NCBI GenBank assembly: GCA_900318645.1 | Contig: ONLH01000007.1 | Span: 54,581-118,580 of the forward strand | Reading direction: 5' to 3' | DNA: 64,000 nucleotides | Origin: an uncultured Prevotellaceae bacterium | GTDB taxonomy: Bacteria; Bacteroidota; Bacteroidia; Bacteroidales; Muribaculaceae | Program-made: the position numbers and the translations under genes | Shown: positions 53,287 through 61,877 of the stretch, piece by piece | Numbering within the stretch: the first letter of the stretch is position 1 | Layout of the letters: every line of letters begins with the position of its first letter | Notes under the pieces: model-generated | Told to the model about the DNA's origin: nothing | Database searches by the model: none | The model's input: only the letters and a program-made list of their open reading frames with translations

Positions 53287-53405
53287 AGTATTTCTTCTTT
53301 AAAAAGAGACATTCAACAAGGTATTACATATTATCAATTAAAGTTTTGCAGAAAAATCAAACAATTTTTATCCTAAATGAAACAATATATCTCATGTGAA
53401 AACGA

Positions 53406-53765
53406 TTATTTCTGCCCCAAGAACAAACCACACCCAAGCATTCCAAAAAGAAGTGAAGCGTGGTCTTCAAGAAGGTTCGCCCTCCAAGCCCGAATACTGC
53501 TCTTGGGTGATGGGGACGTTGACGAGGTGGGTATGTCGCATTCCCTACTCCTGTTACGTATCGTCCCATCTGATAGATTCAAGCCATACTGTAACAATTT
53601 CTCACGATTCTTGGCCTCTGACAGGTTCAGATCATAATAGAGCATAAACCTGGCCTTCTTGTCTGCTTTGTCCTGTTTCTTGGCTTGATGCTTTTGAACA
53701 CACGTCTGCCCTTCCCTGAATCTGTCATTTATAGATACAATGTGGCCGGGGAGTGTGTTTTTCAA
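53406..53765 (-). pseudogene. Possible gene remnant with helix-turn-helix-like segment; gap 53287-53819
   Basis: An open frame of 119 codons lies in the 564-bp gap between the efflux operon and the AKR. The middle (KKQDKADKKARFMLYYDLNLS, then EAKNREKLLQYGLNLSDGTI) resembles the short 'xKKxRFxxxYDxxxSxxxNxxxLxxxGxxxSxxT' helix-turn-helix tail seen in Bacteroidetes mobile-element replication proteins; the rest is Ser/Pro/Gly-rich without pattern. No promoter or ribosome site is evident. Treat as a possible decayed fragment, not a confirmed gene. Confidence 0.3.
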
Positions 53766-53775
53766 TTTTTATCAT

Positions 53776-53783
53776 TACCTTTG
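53776..53783 (+). promoter_or_regulatory. -7 promoter element of the AKR gene at 53820
   Basis: TACCTTTG, leader about 30 nt. Confidence 0.6.
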
Positions 53784-53819
53784 CCATCAATAGTAACCCA
53801 ATGACATGATTTCACCCGT

Positions 53820-54671
53820 ATGAAAACAATTCAACTGAACAATGGTGTAGAGATGCCCGCACTGGGTTTTGGCGTATTCAGACTCTCACCAGCCGAATGT
53901 GAGCGCTGCGTGCTGGACGCCATCGAGATTGGCTACCGCAGCATCGACACGGCCCAAGATTATAAGAATGAAGAAGGCGTGGGTGCAGCTATCAAGAAGT
54001 GCGGCATACCACGCGACCAACTGTTCATCACCACCAAGGTGTGGATCAGCAACGCCGGCGAGGAACGTGCGGCACTAAGCATCGATGAGTCGCTACGCAA
54101 ACTGCAGACCGACTATGTTGACCTGCTGCTGGTGCATGAGCCCTATGGTGACTGCTATGGCACCTATCGAGCTATGGAAAAAGCCTATCAGGCTGGCAAA
54201 GCAAGGGCCATCGGACTGAGCAACTTCTACAACGTGCGTTTTATCGACATCGCCGAGCACATGGACGTCAAGCCCGCCGTGCTACAGCTCGAGACTCATG
54301 TGTTTGCCCAGCAAAAGGCCATGCGTACACTCATGAAAGACTATGGCACCCGGCTCATGGCATGGGGACCGTTGGCACAAGGCCGACACGGCTTCTTTGA
54401 AAACGAGATACTAAAGGCCATCGGAGCAAAATATGGCAAAACCAACGCCCAAGTAGCCCTCAACTGGTTAGTGTCGCAAGACATCATGCCGGTGCCCAAG
54501 ACATCGCACAAGGAGCGAATGGCAAGCAATCTGGACATCTTTGACTTTGAACTCTCCAGCGAGGACATGGAGGCCATTAGCCGCTTAGATCAAGGCGAAA
54601 AGCTCATCAACGACTTCAACAACGACACCGACCTGGCACAAATGTTCCTGGGCCTCAAGCCGTGGAGCTAA
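53820..54671 (+). CDS. Aldo/keto reductase, cytosolic
   Basis: 283 aa. Tetrad complete: Asp43 and Tyr48 (SIDTAQDYKNEEG), Lys73 (TTKVW), His106 (LVHEPYG). Cofactor-phosphate motif VPKTSHKERM. Closest in the window to the AKR at 16320 (shared LSPxECERCV, SNAGEE-like and SIDESLRKLQT segments). Monocistronic with its own promoter, followed by mobile-element debris. Substrate not predictable. Confidence 0.92.
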   Translation: MKTIQLNNGVEMPALGFGVFRLSPAECERCVLDAIEIGYRSIDTAQDYKNEEGVGAAIKKCGIPRDQLFITTKVWISNAGEERAALSIDESLRKLQTDYVDLLLVHEPYGDCYGTYRAMEKAYQAGKARAIGLSNFYNVRFIDIAEHMDVKPAVLQLETHVFAQQKAMRTLMKDYGTRLMAWGPLAQGRHGFFENEILKAIGAKYGKTNAQVALNWLVSQDIMPVPKTSHKERMASNLDIFDFELSSEDMEAISRLDQGEKLINDFNNDTDLAQMFLGLKPWS

Positions 54672-54768
54672 GAAAGATAGTGCAAGCCGAGCGAAGGACA
54701 AAAAGAATTCATTCTTTTTTTATCCCGAGGCGCCGTCTATCTTGCCCGAGCGCAGCGAGGAAATGAGC
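54671..54768. repeat. MITE-like inverted-repeat element
   Basis: AAGATAG near 54675 and CTATCTT near 54737 are inverted, enclosing GCAAGCCGAGCG and an AAAGAATTCATTCTTT palindrome (54703-54718), with GCCCGAGCGCAGCGAGG outside. This layout fits short non-coding Bacteroidetes repeat elements. Confidence 0.5.
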
Positions 54769-54838
54769 AATTAGAAATCAAATCCTATTTATAGAAGCAA
54801 TCGTTGATCTAGAAGCTATAACAACGAATGATAATAAT

Positions 54839-55048
54839 GTAGATTCACGGTGCCTGAGATTCGCTCACGGCATCGCCGCCATAACCTCAAGAGCCGGCAG
54901 CACATTCGTGGGACTGTTATACAATCAGATTCAGGACCCCAACCTAATCAGTTCAATGTCAGGCCATGTCGAGGGTAGCAGGGAGTTCGCCAGATACCGC
55001 AAGATCGAACGTGAAGCGAAGAAGAAGGCGGTTGACCTGATTAATTAG
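54839..55048 (+). pseudogene. C-terminal remnant of a tyrosine recombinase (integrase)
   Basis: The plus frame ending at TAG 55046-55048 reads LRFAHGIAAITSRAGSTFVG, LLYNQIQDPNLISSMSGHVE, GSREFARYRKIEREAKKKAV, DLIN. The 'SMSGHxEGSxxFARYRxI' part with a following 'KK..VDLI' matches the end of phage-type integrases, including the His and the Tyr of the active site. Nothing upstream restores the catalytic core and there is no start codon in frame, so it is the decayed tail of an integrated element. Confidence 0.6.
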
Positions 55049-55461
55049 TGTTCAGCCATTCCGCACGTGAACAACTTGAACATTTGAACAAGCTGAACAC
55101 GCCCCACCCTACCTATGAACATGCTATCGTCGCGCGCGGATACCTGGTAATTTTGGGCCGGAAGAACCCTTATATGTAAGAGAAACACATGCCCCCAAGA
55201 GGACCGCTGGCTTAACAATGAGCACGCTGGCGGCATGGGGGCAAAGACAATATATAAACGTAACACGATGGAGAAGGACCTGCTGGCGAGGAGTTAGCAT
55301 GGACAACCAACCATCACGGACGATGACCCATTGGAGTGACACCGTAACCTCAAGACGTTACACCGTTACTTTCATTGGCGAGTCCGATTGAAGCAGTGAT
55401 ATCAGTGCTGGAGAAGCATTGACGTCGCTACTTCTTTTTTTTCGGTTCCACGGGTGGGAAT
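55049..55461. other. Gene-free stretch after the integrase remnant
   Basis: About 410 bp without a convincing gene. It holds a short open frame (55218-55391, plus, 57 codons, MSTLAAWGQRQYINVTRWRR...) of odd composition rich in Arg, Trp and Thr, and an inverted repeat TGCCCCCA/TGGGGGCA (near 55190-55243). Both are probably debris of the element that left the integrase tail. Confidence 0.4.
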
Positions 55462-55492
55462 TTTGTTTTTTTGTTGAAAATGAGTATATTTG
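55462..55492 (+). promoter_or_regulatory. Consensus promoter abutting the second AraC gene
   Basis: TTTG (55462-55465), exactly 19 nt, TATATTTG (55485-55492), then CGCCCG and ATG at 55499. Transcription should start at or next to the start codon. Confidence 0.75.
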
Positions 55493-55498
55493 CGCCCG

Positions 55499-56299
55499 AT
55501 GAATGGAACGGAACACATTATCGTTGAGGATCGGTTGACTGGTGTCGGCAATCATGCCGGCTATCTGTGCCATGCCTATTGCCATCGGGGGGCATGCTCG
55601 TTTGACTTCAATAATGGGTCTTACAGCATGGAGGCTGGGGATTGCCTGGTGGTACGGCGTACTGACTTGATGTCTAATGTCGTGCAAAGTGATGACTTTG
55701 TCGTTGACGTGGTCTATGTGACACCCGAGTTTATCGCTATCTCGACTCCGAATAGCAATTATGGCACCAAAGGCCAGTTGGCACTGTTCAACAACCCCAT
55801 CATGCGCCTCACGCCTGAGCAGCAGCGTGTGTGTGCCCTGGATTTTGACTACATCAAGCGACGGTTGGCACTGACTACCCACAACTTTCACCGTGACGCG
55901 ATGATCAATGCCATCCAGTGCATGATTATCGACTTGTTTGACTTTCATGTGGAGTTGCATGGCGGAGAGACGGTTTCGGCCCAGTATGCCCAATTGATGG
56001 AGGGTTTTCTGGAAATGCTGGAGCGTGGCGATTACCGTCAGAACCGCGAGGTCGCCTACTATGCCGACAAGTTGTGCGTCACGTCCAAGTACCTGTCCGA
56101 AGTGTCCAAGAAGGTGAGTGGCTTTCCCGCTAACTACTGGATTATCCGTTACACATCGCTTGACATCAGCCGCCTGTTGCGCGACAAGACGCTGACACTT
56201 AACGAGATTGCTGACATGTTCGGTTTCTCCTCGCCGTCCTATTTGAGCCGCTACGTCCAGAAGTATCTGGGCACAACGCCCACCACCTTCCGCGAATAA
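55499..56299 (+). CDS. AraC-family transcriptional regulator (operon 2)
   Basis: 266 aa from ATG 55499 (MNGTEHIIVEDRLTG); a TTG three codons earlier lies in the -7 box. N-terminal cupin-like sensor (FDFNNGSYSMEAGDCLVVRR). C-terminal double helix-turn-helix: EVAYYADKLCVTSKYLSEVS and LTLNEIADMFGFSSPSYLSRYV, then the signature YLGTTPTTFRE. It is the same design as the AraC gene at 19395. It lies upstream of and codirectional with the exported redox/esterase genes and is their likely regulator, though a hairpin follows it. Confidence 0.92.
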   Translation: MNGTEHIIVEDRLTGVGNHAGYLCHAYCHRGACSFDFNNGSYSMEAGDCLVVRRTDLMSNVVQSDDFVVDVVYVTPEFIAISTPNSNYGTKGQLALFNNPIMRLTPEQQRVCALDFDYIKRRLALTTHNFHRDAMINAIQCMIIDLFDFHVELHGGETVSAQYAQLMEGFLEMLERGDYRQNREVAYYADKLCVTSKYLSEVSKKVSGFPANYWIIRYTSLDISRLLRDKTLTLNEIADMFGFSSPSYLSRYVQKYLGTTPTTFRE

Positions 56300-56340
56300 A
56301 ACCGCAGCCACACAAGAGAAACGGAATTATTGAAATAAAT

Positions 56341-56375
56341 ACCCGAAATCTGTTTAACGACGGTTTCGGGTTTTC
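56341..56375 (+). terminator. Terminator after the AraC gene
   Basis: ACCCGAAA and TTTCGGGT with a 15-nt loop, followed by TTTCG. The next genes therefore probably have their own promoter within 56376-56479, which I could not identify. Confidence 0.55.
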
Positions 56376-56479
56376 GTTGTTATTTTGCAGCATGGAATCA
56401 TGTTTCAGATTAATCTATTAATGAATCCATCGCCATCTTTAACTAACCAAAATATCAACGGCAAGAAACAGATAATTCA

Positions 56480-57382
56480 ATGAACAAGAACCGCAAAATG
56501 AACCGACGTGATGCGCTCAAGGCCATGGGATGTATTGTGGCTACGACCACTTTGTCATCCACAGGCTTGACCTCGCTGGCCGCAACCACGGGAGACGATA
56601 TGGAAAAGAGAAAGAAACGACTCGTGTTTTACTTCACCGCGACAGGCAACAGCTTGTATGCGGCAAGGGCCTTCTCGGCAGAGCCAATCAGTATTCCACA
56701 AGCGTTGAAAGACGGTGCACTGGACTATGAGGCCGACGAGATCGGCATTGTCTTTCCAGACTTTGCGGCCGCGGCGCCGCTCATGGTTCGGGAATTTGTG
56801 AACAAGGCGCGGCTCAAGGCAAGGTACATCTTTTCGATTATCACCTATGGCAACTATGCCGCCAACGTTGCCGACTGGTGGAATGAGTACTGCCTGGAGC
56901 AAGGACTCACCGTCCACTATATCAACACGCTGCTCATGGTTGACAATTACCTGCCGGTGTTTGACATGAATGAGCAGACGCGCATTGACAAACACATTCC
57001 CGAGGCCCTCGCTCAACTGGTCGCCGACGTGGAGAGCCAGCGGCAATACATCAGTCATGTCGAGATTGATGACCAGATGCGCGGATGGCTCAAGCGGTTG
57101 CAGGAGAACCACTCCCCGATGGAGGCCGAGCGCCTATTGAGGCTGAATGTCGAAGCCTGCATTGCCTGTGGCACCTGTGCAGCCGTCTGTCCTCACGGCA
57201 ACTTCAGCATGACGGATAGCCGTGCCGAGTTCTCGGGCCCTTGCGAGTATTGCCTTGCCTGCGTCCATGCCTGTCCGCCGAAAGCACTGACACTGGAGCG
57301 TGAACGCAACCCGATGGCCCGCTACCGTAACGAGAACGTGTCGCTGGTCGATATCAAGAAGGCCAATAACCAAAACCGATAA
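56480..57382 (+). CDS. Exported EFR1-type flavodoxin/2[4Fe-4S] ferredoxin protein with Tat-like signal
   Basis: 300 aa. The N-terminus MNKNRKMNRRDALKAMGCIV has the twin-arginine pattern RRDxL followed by a hydrophobic, Ala/Thr-rich stretch to about residue 36. A flavodoxin-like domain follows (LVFYFTATGNSLYAARAF with the FMN phosphate loop; IGIVFPDFAAAAPLMVREFV). The C-terminal part binds two [4Fe-4S] clusters: CIACGTCAAVCPHGNF and CEYCLACVHACPPKAL. EFR1-family proteins are normally cytosolic electron carriers; Tat export would suit a pre-folded iron-sulfur protein. Met41 (MEKRKKRLVFYF) precedes the first strand. It starts the exported redox block 13 bp before the esterase gene. Confidence 0.88.
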   Translation: MNKNRKMNRRDALKAMGCIVATTTLSSTGLTSLAATTGDDMEKRKKRLVFYFTATGNSLYAARAFSAEPISIPQALKDGALDYEADEIGIVFPDFAAAAPLMVREFVNKARLKARYIFSIITYGNYAANVADWWNEYCLEQGLTVHYINTLLMVDNYLPVFDMNEQTRIDKHIPEALAQLVADVESQRQYISHVEIDDQMRGWLKRLQENHSPMEAERLLRLNVEACIACGTCAAVCPHGNFSMTDSRAEFSGPCEYCLACVHACPPKALTLERERNPMARYRNENVSLVDIKKANNQNR

Positions 57383-57395
57383 AACTTAAGGTGAA

Positions 57396-59381
57396 ATGAA
57401 GAGAGCGTTTATTAACATGACGATGCTGATGGCGGTTACTGCCTGTTCGACCGACGGCGTTGAGGCCCTGGCCGAGACTGGCGGCACTCCTTCAGATTTT
57501 GAGATACAATACACCATGCCTGTCCCGTCAGACTTTTTCCAGGCAGCAGAGCATCAAGGAACGATAGAACTTGTAGAGTACGACTCCAAGGACTACACTT
57601 CAAGCAGCCAGCCTGTGACCCACAAACCCGCCTATGTATATGTGCCCTATGGCTACGACCCGTCCAAGCAGTATGACATCATCTATCTGCTGCATGGCTG
57701 GACAGGCGTTGCCCAAGAATATTTCCTGGGGCGAAATGGCAACAGCAAAACCCCGATGGTGCATCTGTTCGACCACTTGATCGAGAGCGGCCAGTGTCGG
57801 CCTTTCATCGCCGTGTCACCGACGTGGGACAAGGACAACCAGGCCAAGGATTGGGGCGAGAGCACTCGTGAGGCTGCTGTGTTCTCTCAGGAATATGTCA
57901 ATGACCTGATTCCTGCCGTCGAGAGCCGTTACAGCACCTATTGTACTGATTTCACCCCCGAGGGCATCCTCGCCTCGCGCGAGCATCGTGCCATCGGTGG
58001 CTTCTCGCTGGGCGCCATCACCACATGGTATGTCTTTGAGCAGGCATTTCCCTATAGCCGCATGTACCTGCCCATGAGTGGTGATAACTGGAGCCAGGGC
58101 ATGTATGGCGGTCAATACTATCCCGAGGAAACGGCTCAGTTCCTGGCCGACCTGGTGAATGCCTCACCCTATGGCAACAACTTCTACGTCTGGTACGCCG
58201 TCGGGACCAATGACGTGCGCCGCCCCCAGACCCACAACCAGGCACTCGCCATGGCTGCCTTGAGCGACACATTCAATGCCAGCAATTTTTCTTATCACAT
58301 GAAGGAGGGCGGCCAGCACGACTTCAATGCCGTGTGGGAGTTCTGTTACAATGCCCTGCCGTTTTTCTTCCCGGCAAACGAGCAGCAGGCTTGTTACACT
58401 CGTGAGACCCTGATCGAAGATGTTATCAACGACCCTGCCTTTAAGGACTATGGCCGTCTCATCTTTCCCGTGAACACGGGCTACTGGAGTGGCACCACCC
58501 TCGAGGATCTTGACCTGGCGTGGTACAACTACATCGACCCCGACAAGACCGTGGAGGTGTGCAACTACCTGCGCTCTCATGCCGATGGCTGCTTTCTCGA
58601 CATCTATACCGAGGCCGAGAAACAGGCCAATCCCGAGTTGCGCAATACCGGTCTGTTCTTTTTCAAGGGTGAGAATGGCGCTCCCTTTGCCATCTGCAAC
58701 GCTGGCGGCGGCTTCTCCTATGTGGGAGCCATGCATGACAGTTACCCTCATGCACTGGAGTTGTCCAAGAAAGGGTATAATGCCTTTGCGCTGATTTATC
58801 GTCCTGGCGATGCCTATGAGGACCTGGCACGGGCCATCACATTCATCCGTGACCATGCCGATGAACTCGGGGTGAATCCTGACGGCTACTCGCTGTGGGG
58901 CGGCTCGGCTGGTGCCCGCATGGCAGCGACGCTGGGCAATAGCGGCTACCTTCACCAGTTGACGGGACGCACCGATGTCCCTCAAGCCTCTGCCGTTATC
59001 ATGCAATACACAGGATATACCGCCGTGAGCCAGGATGATGCGCCCACCTATGCCTGCTGCGGTACCAGCGATGGCATTGCATCGTGGCGGACTATGCAAA
59101 GTCGCCTTGAAAGCCTTGCCGCACTGGGCATTCCCACTGAATTCCACGCCTATAGCGGCCTGCCTCACGGTTTCGGTCTGGGTACCGGCACAGTAGCCGA
59201 GGGCTGGATTGACGATGCGGTGGCCTTTTGGCAAGCGCAATCTGGCTCTTCAGGGATTAACCAGGTCATGGCCGACTCCAGACCGGACGATTGCCGTATC
59301 TATTCGATTGACGGTCGCCGCCTGGCTACCATTCAGCCAGGCATCAACATCGTCAACGGTAAAAAGATCCTGGCCCAGTGA
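57396..59381 (+). CDS. Two-domain esterase lipoprotein (CE1/EstD-like plus BD-FAE-like)
   Basis: 661 aa. Lipoprotein signal ending LMAVTACSTDG (Cys17). Domain 1 (about 35-325) is a CE1-type feruloyl/acetyl xylan esterase: KPAYVYVPYGYDPSKQYDI, LLHGWTG, nucleophile GGFSLGAITTW, His in EGGQHDF. Domain 2 (about 345-620) is an HSL/BD-FAE-like esterase: FAICNAGGGFSYVG as oxyanion loop, WGGSAGARMAATLG with Ser, and GLPHGFGLGTG with His. The end IYSIDGRRLATIQPGINIVN, GKKILAQ is a type IX-like C-terminal tail, shared with the phosphatase at 724. Such fusions release ferulate and acetate from xylan; specificity is inferred. A second copy starts at 63404. Confidence 0.88.
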   Translation: MKRAFINMTMLMAVTACSTDGVEALAETGGTPSDFEIQYTMPVPSDFFQAAEHQGTIELVEYDSKDYTSSSQPVTHKPAYVYVPYGYDPSKQYDIIYLLHGWTGVAQEYFLGRNGNSKTPMVHLFDHLIESGQCRPFIAVSPTWDKDNQAKDWGESTREAAVFSQEYVNDLIPAVESRYSTYCTDFTPEGILASREHRAIGGFSLGAITTWYVFEQAFPYSRMYLPMSGDNWSQGMYGGQYYPEETAQFLADLVNASPYGNNFYVWYAVGTNDVRRPQTHNQALAMAALSDTFNASNFSYHMKEGGQHDFNAVWEFCYNALPFFFPANEQQACYTRETLIEDVINDPAFKDYGRLIFPVNTGYWSGTTLEDLDLAWYNYIDPDKTVEVCNYLRSHADGCFLDIYTEAEKQANPELRNTGLFFFKGENGAPFAICNAGGGFSYVGAMHDSYPHALELSKKGYNAFALIYRPGDAYEDLARAITFIRDHADELGVNPDGYSLWGGSAGARMAATLGNSGYLHQLTGRTDVPQASAVIMQYTGYTAVSQDDAPTYACCGTSDGIASWRTMQSRLESLAALGIPTEFHAYSGLPHGFGLGTGTVAEGWIDDAVAFWQAQSGSSGINQVMADSRPDDCRIYSIDGRRLATIQPGINIVNGKKILAQ

Positions 59382-59454
59382 TAAAAATTCTTTTTAACAG
59401 AATAGCCCAAAACACAACACGCTGCATTAATAATCAACTAAAACCAAATCAAGT

Positions 59455-60714
59455 ATGAAGACAAGATTTTTCATGATGCTGGCAGCGGTGCTGCTGAGTA
59501 TCGGTGCTATGGCACAGAGCGAGAACAATTACGCCTTCGGTAATTTTGACCACGTGGTGACTCAACCAGCGCCAGGCGGTAACACGGCTGACGGCGGTCC
59601 TCAGGCAGTCTCAAACATCAGATCGGTTGCCGGTGTCCCGCTGGTTGGGCTCAATAACGGCGTGATGATGCCGCGTTTCGGTCTCGGTACCCAGGTGCAG
59701 AGCATGGAAAATGCGAGCATGCGCCAGCAACTCAACGAGACGGTGCGCGGAATGGTCATCTCAGCCCTGCAATCGGGCTACCGTCACTTGGACGATGCGA
59801 TGTTCTACTATAATGAGCGCGGTACTGGATGGGGTATCAAGGAAAGCGGCATACCCCGCGAGCAGATTTGGGTGACGAGTAAGATCTCGGGCAATCTGGC
59901 CGATGCGCAAAATGCGTTTAACGGCATGCTCCAGAGGCTGCAAGTCGATTACATTGATCTCGTGTATATCCACCATCCCGCTGGCACCCTGCAAGACATT
60001 CTTGCCTGCTGGCGTGTAATGGAGGCGGAATACAAGGCTGGCCGCATCCGCGCACTTGGTATCAGCAACTTTGACAATCGCATGGAAGCGTTCAACTACA
60101 TCATGGACAATGCCGAGATCAAGCCGCAAATGGCACAGATAGAGTGTCATCCGCTTGCCCAGAGAACAGATGCCAGGGAACTGTATGCCAACAATTATGA
60201 CATTCAGGTGGAATGCTGGTACCCGTTGAACCACAACCGCACTGACCCCAACAACACGACCATCCAGCAGATTGCCCAGGCCCATGGCCGAACGGTCTAT
60301 CAGATTATCCTGCGCTGGCACATGCAAGAAGGTCTCTGCCCCGTTCCTGGCTCTACCAATGCTGCCCACATCGCCGAGAACATCAACATCTTTGACTTTG
60401 AACTGACCGACGAGGAGATGGCAGCAATCAGAGCCATCGACAGGGGCGATGCAGGCAGGTCGTTCAATCTCCAGTATGGAAACTGGGGATTCGGTAATTT
60501 CCAGGATTATAACTATAATCACACATTCACTCCAGCCTACCTCACGGGTGATGTGAACTTTGATGGCGAAATCAATATCGGTGATGTGACAGGGCTGATT
60601 GATTTTTTGCTCAGCGATGTTAGAATGGCACCAGTACCAGCCGATGTGAACGAGGATGGGGAAACAAACATCGGTGATGTGACAGCATTAATTGACATTT
60701 TGCTCAGATCCTGA
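59455..60714 (+). CDS. Secreted aldo/keto reductase with dockerin-type calcium repeats
   Basis: 419 aa. Signal peptide MKTRFFMMLAAVLLSIGAMAQ. After a 40-residue linker, residues about 60-345 form a complete AKR barrel with its tetrad intact: Asp113 and Tyr118 (HLDDAMFYYNERG), Lys143 (VTSKI), His173 (YIHHPAG), ALGISNF and the cofactor end VPGSTNAAHIAENI, in which the usual K-x-x-x-x-R phosphate clamp (IPKSTHKERM) is lost. Residues about 365-419 are two dockerin-like EF-hand loops, GDVNFDGEINIGDVTGLIDF and DVNEDGETNIGDVTALIDIL, as in the C10 protease. An NAD(P)H-type enzyme outside the cytoplasm is unusual; either another electron donor or a non-redox role is implied. Confidence 0.9.
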   Translation: MKTRFFMMLAAVLLSIGAMAQSENNYAFGNFDHVVTQPAPGGNTADGGPQAVSNIRSVAGVPLVGLNNGVMMPRFGLGTQVQSMENASMRQQLNETVRGMVISALQSGYRHLDDAMFYYNERGTGWGIKESGIPREQIWVTSKISGNLADAQNAFNGMLQRLQVDYIDLVYIHHPAGTLQDILACWRVMEAEYKAGRIRALGISNFDNRMEAFNYIMDNAEIKPQMAQIECHPLAQRTDARELYANNYDIQVECWYPLNHNRTDPNNTTIQQIAQAHGRTVYQIILRWHMQEGLCPVPGSTNAAHIAENINIFDFELTDEEMAAIRAIDRGDAGRSFNLQYGNWGFGNFQDYNYNHTFTPAYLTGDVNFDGEINIGDVTGLIDFLLSDVRMAPVPADVNEDGETNIGDVTALIDILLRS

Positions 60715-60769
60715 TAAAATGTTGATCGCCATAACGAAGTCAAACTTTATTATAATATTTAATTTGAAC

Positions 60770-61870
60770 ATGAAAGATTTCCAGTTAAGAAATGACACAA
60801 AATTGTTGCTGCTCAATGACCCCGCGCCCACGCTCACGTCTTTGATGTCTGGCAAGAAGGTCTTGTTTGTCTTTGGCAATGGCTCTGTGTTTGAAAACGG
60901 TTGCTACGATGATGTATTCAAGTCGGCCAAAGTTGCGAATGCCGAATTCCATGAATTGGCTGAGGCTTCGCGCGAACTTGCCGATATTGAGCGGGGCATT
61001 GCCCTGTGCAAGGAACACGGCATCAACCTTGTCATCGGTGCCGGCGGAGCCAGCATCATGGATTGTGCCAAGTTGATAGCCTTCGGCACAAGTCACGAGG
61101 ATGACTTGTGGGAGTATGTGAAGAACAGGAAGGGCCCTCACGGTGAAGAGAAATTACCGCTGGTGTTGATGCCTACCTATCCGTCGAGCGGATCGGAGTA
61201 TGGCCTTGGTGCAGTTTCGGCCGACAAACGGACCGGGGATTTCGGTACCGCCTATGGCATTGGCGCTGATGTCGCTATTCTGGTGCCCAAGTATGCACTC
61301 ACCCTTAGTAGCGAGATGACGGCCTATACCGGGCTGGTGACACTGGTTCAGCTGTCGGCAGCCACGCTGGGTGATAAGAACCCTGTTTCCTATGACATCG
61401 GCATCTCTGTTATTAAGAATGTACTGAGGGCCATCACGACTTTGCAGAAAGAACCGAATGACCTGGATGCGAGAGGTATCATTCTCTACGGTGCTTCCAT
61501 TTCTACGTCAAGTCGCTTGGGACTGGGCAAAGAAGCGAACTATGCCTACGAGATCTACGAACTGGAGTTTATTCCTGAAGTTCTGTTCGGTGTGCCTTAT
61601 CGCCGCAGCCTGACGACGATTTTCCCCCGTTTCCTCACCGCGATGGCACCTTATCATCAGGAGGACATCGGGCAATTCCTCAAGGATGCCTTCGGGCTGG
61701 AGGGCGAGATGAAGGATTGTGAAAAACGATTGGTCGAGTTGTTCTCGTCGTTTGGGGTTCCCATGCATTTTGAAGGCGAGGCAGGCAGTGCTCAGATTGC
61801 CGACATCGACATCACCACTTCATTGTCAATTGATGAGGTGACTACTGTGATTAACAACTGCTTAAAATGA
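60770..61870 (+). CDS. Iron-alcohol-dehydrogenase-like protein lacking the metal-binding histidines
   Basis: 366 aa from ATG 60770 (MKDFQLRNDTKLLLLND, the BDH/YqhD opening); the frame runs 26 codons upstream into the 3' side of the AKR gap but that part is not family-like. Nucleotide-binding motifs are kept: GAGGASIMDCAKLIAFG (GGGSxxDxAK) and PTYPSSGSEYG. The metal site is not: where relatives have D-x-x-A-H this has EMTAYTGLVTLVQ, and where they have the H-x-x-x-H and T-H-G set it has YAYEIYELEFIPEVLFG. So it probably binds NAD(P)H but no iron. No signal peptide; cytosolic. It is 7 bp upstream of the flavodoxin gene. Confidence 0.85.
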   Translation: MKDFQLRNDTKLLLLNDPAPTLTSLMSGKKVLFVFGNGSVFENGCYDDVFKSAKVANAEFHELAEASRELADIERGIALCKEHGINLVIGAGGASIMDCAKLIAFGTSHEDDLWEYVKNRKGPHGEEKLPLVLMPTYPSSGSEYGLGAVSADKRTGDFGTAYGIGADVAILVPKYALTLSSEMTAYTGLVTLVQLSAATLGDKNPVSYDIGISVIKNVLRAITTLQKEPNDLDARGIILYGASISTSSRLGLGKEANYAYEIYELEFIPEVLFGVPYRRSLTTIFPRFLTAMAPYHQEDIGQFLKDAFGLEGEMKDCEKRLVELFSSFGVPMHFEGEAGSAQIADIDITTSLSIDEVTTVINNCLK

Positions 61871-61877
61871 AATTGAT

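Noticed and set aside
53377-53647. Two overlapping plus-strand frames of 83-86 codons upstream of the AKR at 53820
   Set aside because: No start signals, no conserved motif, and they are antisense to the possible helix-turn-helix remnant.
55218-55391. A 57-codon plus-strand frame after the integrase remnant
   Set aside because: Unusual Arg/Trp content, no promoter or ribosome site; more likely debris than a gene, so it is only mentioned in the gap description.
58164-59240. A 358-codon antisense frame over the double esterase gene
   Set aside because: Same cause: shadow of the sense coding sequence; no start signal or recognisable domain.
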